Shown here piece after piece: positions 8,038-15,421 of a stretch of DNA of 27,397 nt. The notes under the pieces were generated by a model. That model ran no database searches. It was given only the letters and a program-made list of their open reading frames with translations, and was not told the origin of the DNA. This DNA comes from JAVEVF01 sp034005175. Lineage in GTDB: Bacteria > Actinomycetota > Coriobacteriia > Anaerosomatales > SLCP01. Within the stretch, counting starts at the first letter, position 1, and each line of letters opens with the position of its first letter. The translations under genes and the position numbers were made by a program. The stretch spans positions 1 to 27,397 of the forward strand of contig JAVEVF010000013.1 of NCBI GenBank assembly GCA_034005175.1. Reading direction: 5' to 3'.

Positions 8038-9189
8038 ATGCTCGCACTCAAAGAACTGCTCGGCAGTAAACTGAAGTTCGGTCTCATCGCGCTCGCCATC
8101 GGGCTGATCGTGTCGCTCACCTTCATCATGGCCGCGATGTCCGAGGGCCTCATCTCGGGCATGACGGGTGCGAAGGGCTCGCTTGCTGCCGATGCGCTCG
8201 TATTTCAGCCCGACACCTTTCTCGCGCTTGAACGTAGCCGCCTGACCGCCGAGGACCTTGATACCATCGCAACGGCCCAAGGCGTGGCTTCCTCATACGG
8301 TGTCGGCCACGCCTTCATCTCGGTCGATTCGGCCGATCAGCCGTTTGACGCACGTGCCTTCGGGCTCGGAGGCGAGTTCGAGCAGCTGCCTATCGTCAAG
8401 GGCTCTGGCTTGCCAGGCCCAGGTGAGGCCGTCATCGACATCAGCGCCGAAGACAACGGTGTGAGGATCGGGGACGTCGTCCACCTCACTCCCATCGATG
8501 AGGAGCTGAAGGTCGTCGGGTTCACCGAGGGGCGCCGTTACATCATGATGCCCGTGCTCTACGTCGACCTGCCCACCTGGGAGCGCATCTACGTCGCTAC
8601 CGCATTGGGCCGCATGAGCGAGCAGCCAGGCGAGCAGCTGCCTGACCTGAATCGCATGACCGAGCAGGTCTCCGGCGGTGCTTCTATCGCGGCAGTGCAC
8701 CTTGATCAAGACACTACCGTTGAGGAGTTTGCCGAGTCGCTCTCGGGCGGTTTCGACGTGGTGACGCCCGCCGAAGCCGCAATGGCGGGCAACGGGATGC
8801 CGGTGATGATGCTCTCAGTGAACGCCATCCAGGTGGTCTCGCTTGTGATCGGTGCGCTTGTCATCGGCGTGTTCTTCTACATCACCACGCTGCACAAGAC
8901 CGGTCAGATCGCCGCGCTCAAGGCGCTGGGAGCCTCCAACATGTTCGTCTACGGCCAACTGCTCATGCAGATCACCATATTGGTGGCCGTGGCCTCGGCA
9001 ATCGGCATCGCCATCACACTGGTGACCGGCTCCTTCATGCCTCCGACGATGGCATTCGATCTGCAACCTGCACGCTGGATCGTCGCCCTTGTCGCAATCT
9101 TCGGGATGGCGTATCTCGGCAGCCTGTTCTCGCTCAGGAGCATCCTTGGCATCGATCCTGCGACCGCCCTCGACCGCGGTGAGCATTAG
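8038..9189 (+). CDS. ABC transporter permease, MacB/FtsX-like
   Basis: A 383-residue permease with the MacB/LolE plan. One N-terminal membrane helix (about residues 13-37) is followed by an extracytoplasmic domain of roughly 220 residues. Three C-terminal helices follow, near AIQVVSLVIGALVIGVFFYI, ILVAVASAIGIAITLVTG and WIVALVAIFGMAYLG. Such proteins work as dimers with a LolD-type ATPase and couple ATP use to events outside the membrane, such as extrusion of peptides, lipids or drugs. The ATPase gene follows after nine bases. GGAGG at 8029-8033 supports the ATG at 8038. The ATG at 8020 would add six residues and lacks a ribosome site. The substrate is unknown. Confidence 0.85.
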   Translation: MLALKELLGSKLKFGLIALAIGLIVSLTFIMAAMSEGLISGMTGAKGSLAADALVFQPDTFLALERSRLTAEDLDTIATAQGVASSYGVGHAFISVDSADQPFDARAFGLGGEFEQLPIVKGSGLPGPGEAVIDISAEDNGVRIGDVVHLTPIDEELKVVGFTEGRRYIMMPVLYVDLPTWERIYVATALGRMSEQPGEQLPDLNRMTEQVSGGASIAAVHLDQDTTVEEFAESLSGGFDVVTPAEAAMAGNGMPVMMLSVNAIQVVSLVIGALVIGVFFYITTLHKTGQIAALKALGASNMFVYGQLLMQITILVAVASAIGIAITLVTGSFMPPTMAFDLQPARWIVALVAIFGMAYLGSLFSLRSILGIDPATALDRGEH

Positions 9190-9198
9190 GAGACACAC

Positions 9199-9867
9199 AT
9201 GAACCTGCTTGAGGTCAAGGAAGTCTCCAAGACGTACGGAAGTGCGAACACCCAGGTGACCGCGCTTGACAACGTCTCCTTTGAGCTTGGGACCGGCCGC
9301 ATGCTTGCCGTGCTTGGCCCCTCGGGCTCGGGCAAGACGACGCTGCTGTCCATCATCGCGGGGTTGCTCGCTCCCTCTTCTGGCGAGATTCGCATCAAGG
9401 GATCGCCGGTGTCTCTGCGCTCACCGCGCGATGCAGCGATGTTTCGTCGCAAGCATGTGGGCATCGTCTTCCAGGAATACCACCTCATGCCCTATCTCAC
9501 CGCGGCGGACAACCTCCTGCTCGTTCCGCGAATCGCAGGTCGGGTCACCGGCGTCGAACGGAAGCGTGCGGACTCGTTGCTTGCCGAGTTCGGTCTCGCC
9601 GAGCGCGCCAGCCATATGCCCTCGATGCTCTCGGGCGGCGAGCGCCAGCGCGTCGCCATCGCACGCGCGCTCATGAACGACCCGGAGATCATGCTTGTCG
9701 ACGAGCCCACCGCACACCTCGACACAGAGCGCGGGCGCCAGGTCGTCGAGCTGGTGCGTTCACATATCCGTGGGCGGGACATGACGTGTGTCATGGTCAC
9801 ACACGATGAGCGCATGGTGGATGAGGCCGACGAGGTCCTGCGCCTCGTCGACGGGCAGATCGTCTGA
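9199..9867 (+). CDS. ABC transporter ATP-binding protein, LolD/MacB-like
   Basis: A 222-residue ATPase partner of the permease just upstream. Walker A GPSGSGKT is at residues 40-47, the Q-loop is at VFQEYH near 91, and the LSGGE signature is at 144-148. Walker B MLVDEP is at 165-170 and the H-loop histidine is in MVTHDE near 202. The length and pattern fit the MacB/LolD (DevA) group rather than solute importers. The AGGAGA ribosome site overlaps the permease stop, so the two are co-translated. The gene converges with the ACT-domain gene with only 16 bases between stops and no visible terminator. Confidence 0.93.
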   Translation: MNLLEVKEVSKTYGSANTQVTALDNVSFELGTGRMLAVLGPSGSGKTTLLSIIAGLLAPSSGEIRIKGSPVSLRSPRDAAMFRRKHVGIVFQEYHLMPYLTAADNLLLVPRIAGRVTGVERKRADSLLAEFGLAERASHMPSMLSGGERQRVAIARALMNDPEIMLVDEPTAHLDTERGRQVVELVRSHIRGRDMTCVMVTHDERMVDEADEVLRLVDGQIV

Positions 9868-9883
9868 GCCTCACCGGGCGCGC

Positions 9884-10285
9884 TCAACTATTCAGGATCT
9901 GCTTTGCTCCGACGGGGTCATCCACGCGCAACACGAGCGCAACGCGAAAGCCGTCACCGGCAGTCCCGTACACGCCGTGGATGTTGATATTCTCGTGGGC
10001 GAGTTTGGCCGCCTCGTGCGCGAGGGAGCCCGGCCCGGCGGCAAGGTCAAGCATGACGACGTCTCTGCGCGTGACTGACATGTTGATGATGTTGGCAAGC
10101 GCAGCGGTCGCCCGCTCATTGTCGCTCGTCACGATCATGAATTCGCCGCGCCCGTCTCTCTCGTAGGCAGCGATGGCGTAGATATCAACGCCCTCACCGG
10201 AGATAGCCTCCGTTACCTGTGACAACAAGCCAACCCTGGCTGGTGCGGTCACGAACAGTTCCTGGACGACCCTCGCCTCGGCCAT
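9884..10285 (-). CDS. Tandem ACT-domain protein
   Basis: A 133-residue protein made of two ACT-type folds and nothing else. The first covers residues 5-70, with the typical APARVGLLSQVTEAISGEGVDI turn. The second covers about 72-130 (SLAHEAAKLAHENINIHGVYG). ACT domains bind amino acids or other small ligands at dimer interfaces, so a stand-alone pair is likely a ligand-sensing regulator. Which enzyme or process it controls cannot be told. AAGGAGGGG lies upstream of the ATG at 10283-10285. The Fic gene ends 84 bases upstream on the same strand, so read-through from that operon is possible. Confidence 0.8.
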   Translation of the reverse strand: MAEARVVQELFVTAPARVGLLSQVTEAISGEGVDIYAIAAYERDGRGEFMIVTSDNERATAALANIINMSVTRRDVVMLDLAAGPGSLAHEAAKLAHENINIHGVYGTAGDGFRVALVLRVDDPVGAKQILNS

Positions 10286-10369
10286 GCGTGTCCCCTCCTT
10301 GACTCACCCCTGAGCCCTCGCAAACGCCTCTCGCCGAGTACATACCCGCCGCACGGCGCACGGGTCATG

Positions 10370-11545
10370 TCACCTGACGCGCTCACGCTCTATGCGCTCG
10401 GCGATGGCCTTTACTATGTGCGCCCGCTGTTGCTCGACCGACGACCCAGCCTCAGGAGATAATCCCACGCCTGCAGCAAGGGCGATGTGGGACATCAGCG
10501 CGAACGCCCCCGTGAAGACCTCCTCGGGCTGCTCGAAGATGCGCGAGAAGAGCCGGCGGTCAACGAGTAGCTGCAGGTCAGCAGCGGCTTGACGGCCCGT
10601 GATGTTGACGAGCCCACGGTAGTAACGGTTCGTCACGGGCCTCCCGAAGAAGCCGTCGAAGATGGCCTCGGCAAGGCGATTCGGCTGCTCCAAGACCTCC
10701 TCGGCGATGCCTTCGGCCAGACCGAAGATCTCACATTCCACCGCTTGCTTGAGCCACAGCGATTCCACCTGCCTGCGCTGGGCGCGCACGTGGATGGTCA
10801 CGAACCGAGTGACGTCGGCATCAGGGTTCCACCGGTAACCGAAGTCTGCGAACGCCCCGTAGTACTCCTCGCGGTGCGCTCCCCACCACTCCTCAAGGCT
10901 CGTGAACTCCTGGGTGTTGTAACCACCGCGCCGCATGGCTACCGATGCGAGAATGCGCGCAACGCGTCCGTTGCCATCCTTGAACGGGTGGATGCCGGCA
11001 AGCCGAGCGTGCATCAGGGCTGCGACGATAGGCGTGGGATCCTCGGCGTTTTGTGCCCACAAGCACATCTCGTCGACAAGAGTAGGCACCTCCCCGAATC
11101 CCGGAGGTTCATAGGTCACAGCTCCCGTCGCACTGTTGCCCAACCAGACGTTCTTGAAGCGAAACGTACCGGCTGCCGGATCCATCTGCATTCCAAGGAC
11201 GCGACGGTGAATCTGCAAGATGAACTCGGTGCTCCAGACGAAGGCCTCATCATCAGCACGGCGCAATCCATACTCCATGGCCTCGCGGTACCCTTCCACC
11301 AGGCCACAGTCACGGTCGCACACCCACACCGGCTGATCCCCCGCGAGGATGCGGCGCACATCATCGGCGGTGACTGGCACCCCTTCGATGCCCGTCGAAG
11401 CAGCCACCACGCCCGCTTCCCACTCGCGGCGCAGGCGGCCAAGCCAGCGGCGAGGGAGCGCGCCGCCACAGCTGAGCTCGGGCCGCAGCTTCTCAAGCGC
11501 CTCGAGCTCCTCTGCGAGGTACGACGTCATCCGGTAGCGGTACAC
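10370..11545 (-). CDS. Fic domain protein (AMPylator-type), self-inhibited class
   Basis: A 391-residue Fic protein. Fic enzymes usually transfer AMP from ATP to a hydroxyl group of a target protein. The core motif HPFKDGNGR is intact at residues 186-194, and a GTFRFKNVWLG flap-like segment lies near 126-136. An N-terminal STGIEG at residues 50-55 fits the inhibitory [S/T]xxxE[G/N] motif of class II Fic proteins, so activity is probably held in check by E54. A C-terminal winged-helix-like region follows residue 290. The GTG start at 11543-11545 has GGAGG upstream and lies one base after the stop of the aldo/keto reductase gene, which implies translational coupling. Targets are unknown, and no separate antitoxin is adjacent. 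Confidence 0.9.
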   Translation of the reverse strand: MYRYRMTSYLAEELEALEKLRPELSCGGALPRRWLGRLRREWEAGVVAASTGIEGVPVTADDVRRILAGDQPVWVCDRDCGLVEGYREAMEYGLRRADDEAFVWSTEFILQIHRRVLGMQMDPAAGTFRFKNVWLGNSATGAVTYEPPGFGEVPTLVDEMCLWAQNAEDPTPIVAALMHARLAGIHPFKDGNGRVARILASVAMRRGGYNTQEFTSLEEWWGAHREEYYGAFADFGYRWNPDADVTRFVTIHVRAQRRQVESLWLKQAVECEIFGLAEGIAEEVLEQPNRLAEAIFDGFFGRPVTNRYYRGLVNITGRQAAADLQLLVDRRLFSRIFEQPEEVFTGAFALMSHIALAAGVGLSPEAGSSVEQQRAHIVKAIAERIERERVR

Positions 11546-11546
11546 A

Positions 11547-12389
11547 TCACCCTCCGCTCGCGAACGTGTCGGGGTGCGGGCCGAGGCGGCCAGCCTCGCC
11601 GCGATCCACGCCGTCGATAGTCGCTATCTCGGCTGCGGAGAGTTCGAACCCGAAGAGATCAGCGTTCTCGCGGATGCGGTCGGCATGCGTCGACTTTGGG
11701 ATGACGACCACGCCGCGCTGCAGAGCCCAGCGAAGCGCTACCTGAGCAGAGGTCACACTGTGACGAGCGGCGATCTCTGCGAGCTGTGGCACCTCGTTCA
11801 AGCGTCCACGCATGATCGGCGCCCACGCCTCAAGCACGATGCCGTGCTTGAGGCAGTATGCTTCAAGATCCGGCTGCTGAAGCCAAGGGTGGTGTTCCAC
11901 CTGGTCAACCGCCGGGAGACCGCCGGTCGCCTCGTGCAGCGCCTCCAGATGATGGACGAGGAAGTTGCACACGCCGATGGCACGTGTCATTCCCTCGGAC
12001 AACACGCGCTCCATGCCGCGCCAGGTCGACTCGTACAGGTGTGGAATGGGCCAATGCACGAGGTAGAGGTCGACATGATCGAGAGCCAGCCTCCGCAGGC
12101 TACGCTCCAGCGCGTGCACCACCCCTTGTTCGCCCTGCTCGTCGTTCCAAACCTTCGTGGCGATGAAGACGTCGCCCCGCGGCAGACCGCTTTGCGCAAG
12201 CGCGCGGCCGATCGCCTCCTCGTTCTCGTACATCGACGCGGTGTCGATGCTGCGATACCCCACCTGAAGCGCAGCGAGGACCGAACGCTCCACCTCGGCT
12301 TCGTCGACGATCTTGTAGGTGCCGAAGCCAAGCATCGGCATCCGGACTCCGTTTGCCAAGGTCACTGTGGTATTGATGTCGAGTTTCAC
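11547..12389 (-). CDS. Aldo/keto reductase, diketogluconate-reductase-like
   Basis: A 280-residue NADPH-type aldo/keto reductase of the AKR5-like group. The catalytic tetrad is visible as D in SIDTASMY, Y in the same block, K in IATKVWN and H in LVHWP. Cofactor binding is indicated by VVIPKSTHADRIREN near the C terminus. Likely substrates are aldehydes or ketones such as methylglyoxal or diketo-sugars, but specificity cannot be read. The GTG at 12387-12389 follows GGAGGTGG and gives the expected N terminus (KLDINTTVTLANGVRMP). Upstream extension of the frame overlaps the divergent ogt gene. The stop is one base from the Fic start, so the two form an operon. Confidence 0.92.
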   Translation of the reverse strand: MKLDINTTVTLANGVRMPMLGFGTYKIVDEAEVERSVLAALQVGYRSIDTASMYENEEAIGRALAQSGLPRGDVFIATKVWNDEQGEQGVVHALERSLRRLALDHVDLYLVHWPIPHLYESTWRGMERVLSEGMTRAIGVCNFLVHHLEALHEATGGLPAVDQVEHHPWLQQPDLEAYCLKHGIVLEAWAPIMRGRLNEVPQLAEIAARHSVTSAQVALRWALQRGVVVIPKSTHADRIRENADLFGFELSAAEIATIDGVDRGEAGRLGPHPDTFASGG

Positions 12390-12468
12390 ACAACCACCTC
12401 CGCAATCAGTATTCCCGAACCCGCATGCACGCGCTACGCTCAACAGCACGCCATCACAAGGAGGCACC

Positions 12469-12984
12469 ATGGACAGCACCGCCGCCGAGACCATCCGCCA
12501 GGAGATCGTCGAGACCTCGCTTGGACGCATGCTTGTATCCGTAAGCGAAGATGGGGTATGCGAAGCTTCGTTCGGAGAGGATGACACCGAGCTGCTTCAA
12601 GCAAGCCAGCGCCGCTTCAGAGGAGCGGTATTGGCTGCGGCTGATGCGCGCACGCACGACCTCGCAGAAGCTCTTGCAGCAGCTGTAGACGCTCCGACCG
12701 ACGTGGGCGATCTCCCCCTCGACATGCGCGGGACGGTCTTTCAGCGCGCGGTGTGGGAGCAGCTTCGTGCGATACCCACCGGCACGACCATCTCATACGG
12801 CGAGCTTGCACGGCGGATCGGCCGTCCGAGAGCGGTACGTGCGGTTGCTCAGGCGTGCGGTGCCAACCCTATCGCCGTCATCGTGCCCTGCCACCGAGTC
12901 ATCGGTGCTGACGGCTCGCTCACAGGCTATGCCTCGGGCATCGAGCGCAAACGCGCGCTGTTGCAGCGCGAAGGCGCACTGTAG
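12469..12984 (+). CDS. ogt: Methylated-DNA--protein-cysteine methyltransferase
   Basis: A 171-residue suicide DNA-repair protein that removes the methyl group from O6-methylguanine onto its own cysteine. The active site PCHRV holds C141. The helix-turn-helix DNA-binding segment lies at about residues 88-130 (FQRAVWEQLRAIPTGTTISYGELA). An N-terminal partly degenerate RNase-H-like domain is present, so it resembles Ogt or the C-terminal half of Ada, without the Ada regulatory domain. AAGGAGG sets the ATG at 12469; 50 further residues upstream in frame are not used. The gene is divergent from the aldo/keto reductase across 79 bases and convergent with the TetR gene. Confidence 0.95.
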   Translation: MDSTAAETIRQEIVETSLGRMLVSVSEDGVCEASFGEDDTELLQASQRRFRGAVLAAADARTHDLAEALAAAVDAPTDVGDLPLDMRGTVFQRAVWEQLRAIPTGTTISYGELARRIGRPRAVRAVAQACGANPIAVIVPCHRVIGADGSLTGYASGIERKRALLQREGAL

Positions 12985-13061
12985 ATGCGACAGACAGCTG
13001 TAGGCAGTGTATAGCGGCGCATGAAGCAAGGCTCGAAAGCGAGTGGCGGTGCCCTCGTCCG

Positions 13062-13610
13062 CTAGCAGGCGAGCATGCGAATGGCCGCTTCGATCACGCA
13101 ACCCTCCAAGTCAGGGTCAGAATCGTGTTGGAGCATGCGCGTACCTGCCAACACCAGCCCAGCTACGAGCCGCACGGTGATCTCACTGTCCTTAGCTGTG
13201 AACTCACCGCGCTTGATGCCTTCTCGGATATAGCGCCTGAACAGGTCGGTGTACGCCTCGGCGAAGGCGCTCTCGGCTACTTGATAGTGATATCGGCGCA
13301 CGTGATTAGTCTCAGTGCTGGAGTCCCACCACGCGCGTGTGGCCTCGAACGCACGGGCTATCAGGCCTTCCACCTGTTCGCGAGAGGTGGGACGACTGGC
13401 GAGCTCGGCGGCGATACTCTCGCATGCTGCAGCTGCCTCGCGCTCGATGACCTGCCGGTAGATCTCATCCTTGCTGTCAAAATGCACATAGATGGTCTTC
13501 TTGGAGATGTGTAGATCCCGAGCGATGTCCTCAACAGAGGTTCCCTCAAAACCGTGTTCCTTGAGGTGCTTGTGAAAGCTGTCAATGATGAGATCTCGTG
13601 TGACTGCCAT
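13062..13610 (-). CDS. TetR/AcrR-family regulator
   Basis: A 182-residue TetR-type repressor. The N-terminal helix-turn-helix at residues 5-55 is typical, with GTSVEDIARDLHISKKTIYVHFDSKDEIY. The rest is a helical ligand-binding and dimerisation domain whose ligand cannot be guessed. The start is the ATG at 13608-13610, since GGGAGAA lies eight bases upstream. The ORF reaches 13 codons further without a ribosome site. A good promoter (13653-13681) gives a leader of about 36 bases. Possible targets are its own promoter or the 34-residue membrane-protein gene upstream on the same strand, which has a separate terminator. Confidence 0.9.
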   Translation of the reverse strand: MAVTRDLIIDSFHKHLKEHGFEGTSVEDIARDLHISKKTIYVHFDSKDEIYRQVIEREAAAACESIAAELASRPTSREQVEGLIARAFEATRAWWDSSTETNHVRRYHYQVAESAFAEAYTDLFRRYIREGIKRGEFTAKDSEITVRLVAGLVLAGTRMLQHDSDPDLEGCVIEAAIRMLAC

Positions 13611-13652
13611 TCGCGGGTTCTCCCATCTGTGTATGTCATGCCAGCGCACTCT

Positions 13653-13681
13653 AGTATCTCGTTCGTCACAGGAGGGGTCAA
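13653..13681 (-). promoter_or_regulatory. Predicted promoter of the TetR gene
   Basis: On the minus strand TTGACC (complement of 13676-13681) and GATACT (complement of 13653-13658) are spaced by exactly 17 bases, matching 5 of 6 and 4 of 6 consensus positions. It lies between the terminator at 13732-13782 and the TetR start, so the gene is probably transcribed independently. Confidence 0.55.
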
Positions 13682-13731
13682 CGCGGAAGGATCAACGCGT
13701 GGGCTGAGGCCTGATTTCGTACAAGCCCCGG

Positions 13732-13782
13732 AAAAGGGAGCGGGCCGTCGTCGGAGGGATGGATGGTTCCGACAGCGGCCCG
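13732..13782 (-). terminator. Rho-independent terminator of the small membrane-protein gene
   Basis: A 15-base-arm hairpin (13741-13755 with 13768-13782, 13 of 15 paired, 12-base loop) ends in CGGGCC/GGCCCG. On the minus strand it is followed by CTCCCTTTTC, giving a short T-run. It begins 22 bases after the stop of the 34-codon ORF at 13804-13908, which supports that ORF being a real transcription unit. Confidence 0.7.
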
Positions 13783-13803
13783 TTGGGGAGGCGTATGGGT
13801 GAA

Positions 13804-13908
13804 CTACTGGAGGCGCGAGAGGACGGTCGCGACAAGCACAAGAGCGCCGACCGCAAGGAGCATCCTCGTCGGATAGACCCTCGCCGCGCTGAAGCTGTCT
13901 TTGAACAT
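13804..13908 (-). CDS. Small membrane peptide, 34 residues
   Basis: A very short gene that begins MFKDSFSAARVYPTR and then has one hydrophobic helix, MLLAVGALVLVATVL (residues 16-30), ending SRLQ. The positive residues before the helix predict an N-in single-span topology. Support comes from a strong ribosome site (GAGAGGTGA, five to six bases before the ATG at 13906-13908) and from the stem-loop with T-run just after the stop. The gene is divergent from the LysR regulator across about 108 AT-richer bases, the usual position of a LysR target, and lies upstream of the TetR gene. I do not recognise a family. A small membrane-protein partner or stress peptide is possible, but the function is unknown. 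Confidence 0.6.
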   Translation of the reverse strand: MFKDSFSAARVYPTRMLLAVGALVLVATVLSRLQ

Positions 13909-14004
13909 CTGACTCACCTCTCAACCCGCCAGTACTTTGTTAGCTATGTGTAGTATCGGACATTCTACCCATCAGTTCCATTGTCGGTTACTTCAGTTTC
14001 ATGT

Positions 14005-14015
14005 AAGTATTACTT
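14005..14015. promoter_or_regulatory. Short palindrome before the LysR gene
   Basis: AAGTATTACTT is a perfect 5+1+5 palindrome ending one base before the LysR ATG, inside an AT-rich stretch. A second inverted pair, GTAG and CTAC with 11 bases between, lies at 13950-13968. Either could be a LysR operator for autoregulation and control of the divergent small gene. The evidence is symmetry and position only. Confidence 0.3.
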
Positions 14016-14016
14016 T

Positions 14017-14928
14017 ATGATTAGTGTGAATCGCATGCGCATGTTGCGGGAGGTCGCCACTCATGGCGGCATCGCTGCGGCTGCCGAGGCCCTATACATG
14101 TCACCATCTGCCGTCTCGCAACAGATGGCGGTGCTTGAGCGCGAGGCTGGCACCCCGCTCCTTGAGCGCCATGGCCGAGGGGTAAGGCTCACCGCGGCGG
14201 GAGAGAGTCTCGTCGCTCACACCGACCGTGTGCTCGCCATCTTAGAAGAGGCGCAGGCAGACCTCGCAGACATCTCGGCGAGTGTGGCCGGCAGCCTTCG
14301 GACGTGTGCGTTCCCCACTGCTGCGCGCGCACTCCTCGTCCCCGCCCTCAGCCTGCTCAAAGAGCGCCATCCACGATTGCGGCTGCACATGAACGACATG
14401 GAGCCCGAAGAAAGCATCCCGCTGCTTAAGCGCGGCGAGCTCGATGTCATCGTCTCCTATGGGTACGACCGCATTCCCGAGCAGAAGGATCCTTCTGTCG
14501 AGCGGCTCTCGCTCATGACCGAGCCGTTGCATATCGCGCTACCCGCCCATCACCCTCAAGCGGCTGGTGATGTGCGGGTCAGACTCGCAGACCTCGCAGA
14601 GGAGCAATGGATCGTCGGGCGGGACGGCTCGCCGTTCATGGAGATCATGCTGCGCGTCGCGAACGAAGCGGGGTTCACCCCCGATGTCGACCTGCACTCA
14701 AACGACTACCAGGTCATTCTCGCTGCGGTCGAGGCAGGACTCGGCGTGGCTCTCGTGCCGCCGCTCGCGCGGTTCAGCACCTATCCTGGGGTGGTCTTTC
14801 GCCAGTGCGCAGATGTCGATATCAACCGTCGCATCGTGGCCGTCATCAGATCGGGCAGCATGCGTGCTCCAGCGGTAAGCGCAGTCTTGCAGGCGCTCAG
14901 AGAAGTCGCCTACCAAGTAGAAGCCTGA
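14017..14928 (+). CDS. LysR-family transcriptional regulator
   Basis: A 303-residue LysR-type regulator. The winged helix-turn-helix is at residues 1-65, including AAAAEALYMSPSAVSQQMAVLE. The periplasmic-binding-like effector domain is at about 90-295. The start could be the ATG at 14017 or the GTG at 14026. Neither has a Shine-Dalgarno sequence, so the mRNA may be leaderless or nearly so, unlike most neighbours. A palindrome abuts the start. LysR regulators usually control a divergent gene; here that is the 34-residue membrane peptide. The effector is unknown. The gene converges with the DUF6483 gene with only ten bases between stops. Confidence 0.92.
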   Translation: MISVNRMRMLREVATHGGIAAAAEALYMSPSAVSQQMAVLEREAGTPLLERHGRGVRLTAAGESLVAHTDRVLAILEEAQADLADISASVAGSLRTCAFPTAARALLVPALSLLKERHPRLRLHMNDMEPEESIPLLKRGELDVIVSYGYDRIPEQKDPSVERLSLMTEPLHIALPAHHPQAAGDVRVRLADLAEEQWIVGRDGSPFMEIMLRVANEAGFTPDVDLHSNDYQVILAAVEAGLGVALVPPLARFSTYPGVVFRQCADVDINRRIVAVIRSGSMRAPAVSAVLQALREVAYQVEA

Positions 14929-14938
14929 GCCCCCCGCC

Positions 14939-15340
14939 TTATCCGCGTAACTCGGCGAGCAATGCTGCTATGCGTTCGCCCTCGTCCCCATCAGCGTCGG
15001 GCAGGGCTGCTTGAAGGACGGTGCGCGCACGCTCTCGCTCGCGGCGTGCGCACTCGTAGTCACCAATCGCCTGACAGGCCTCGGCACGCAAGACGAACAC
15101 CTCTCCCAGCAGACGGGATCGCAACACGTCCGGATGGCCTCCAGCGGCGAGAAAGGTGGCAAGCCCCTCGCCTGTCAGAGCATCAGCAAGATCCGAGTCG
15201 GTCTCAAGCAGTGCACCGATAGCATCGCGGGCGATCTCAAGGGAGTCTTCGGGGCGGCGCTCTCGCAGCGCATGCAGCATACTCCGCAGCATCTGGCCCA
15301 CCTGGGTGATGAGCCGCAGGATGTAGTCACGCTCGTACAT
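14939..15340 (-). CDS. DUF6483-like helical protein
   Basis: A 133-residue soluble protein predicted to be almost all helix. It begins MYERDYILRLITQVGQML, the opening I associate with DUF6483, a family of unknown function in anaerobic Gram-positive bacteria. The C-terminal part (about 85-133) is rich in charged residues and resembles a TPR-like helical hairpin (EACQAIGDYECARRERERAR). There are no catalytic motifs. GAGGTGA lies just before the ATG at 15338-15340. It follows copA by 81 bases on the same strand and could be the last gene of the msrA-msrB-copA unit, or have its own promoter. The family call is from memory of the N-terminal pattern. Confidence 0.65.
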   Translation of the reverse strand: MYERDYILRLITQVGQMLRSMLHALRERRPEDSLEIARDAIGALLETDSDLADALTGEGLATFLAAGGHPDVLRSRLLGEVFVLRAEACQAIGDYECARRERERARTVLQAALPDADGDEGERIAALLAELRG

Positions 15341-15421
15341 CGCTCACCTCACCAGTCTCGCTACGCCCATATCACAGCCCAGCAGGGAGCATGGCATGTC
15401 ACCGGTATACAGCAAGGGATG

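Noticed and set aside
10344..10365. Stem with a four-base bulge just after the Fic stop as a terminator
   Set aside because: Interrupted stem and no T-run; not distinguishable from chance in GC-rich sequence.
10589..12584. Two long plus-strand frames opposite the Fic and aldo/keto reductase genes
   Set aside because: The minus-strand proteins have complete catalytic motifs, so these are mirror frames.
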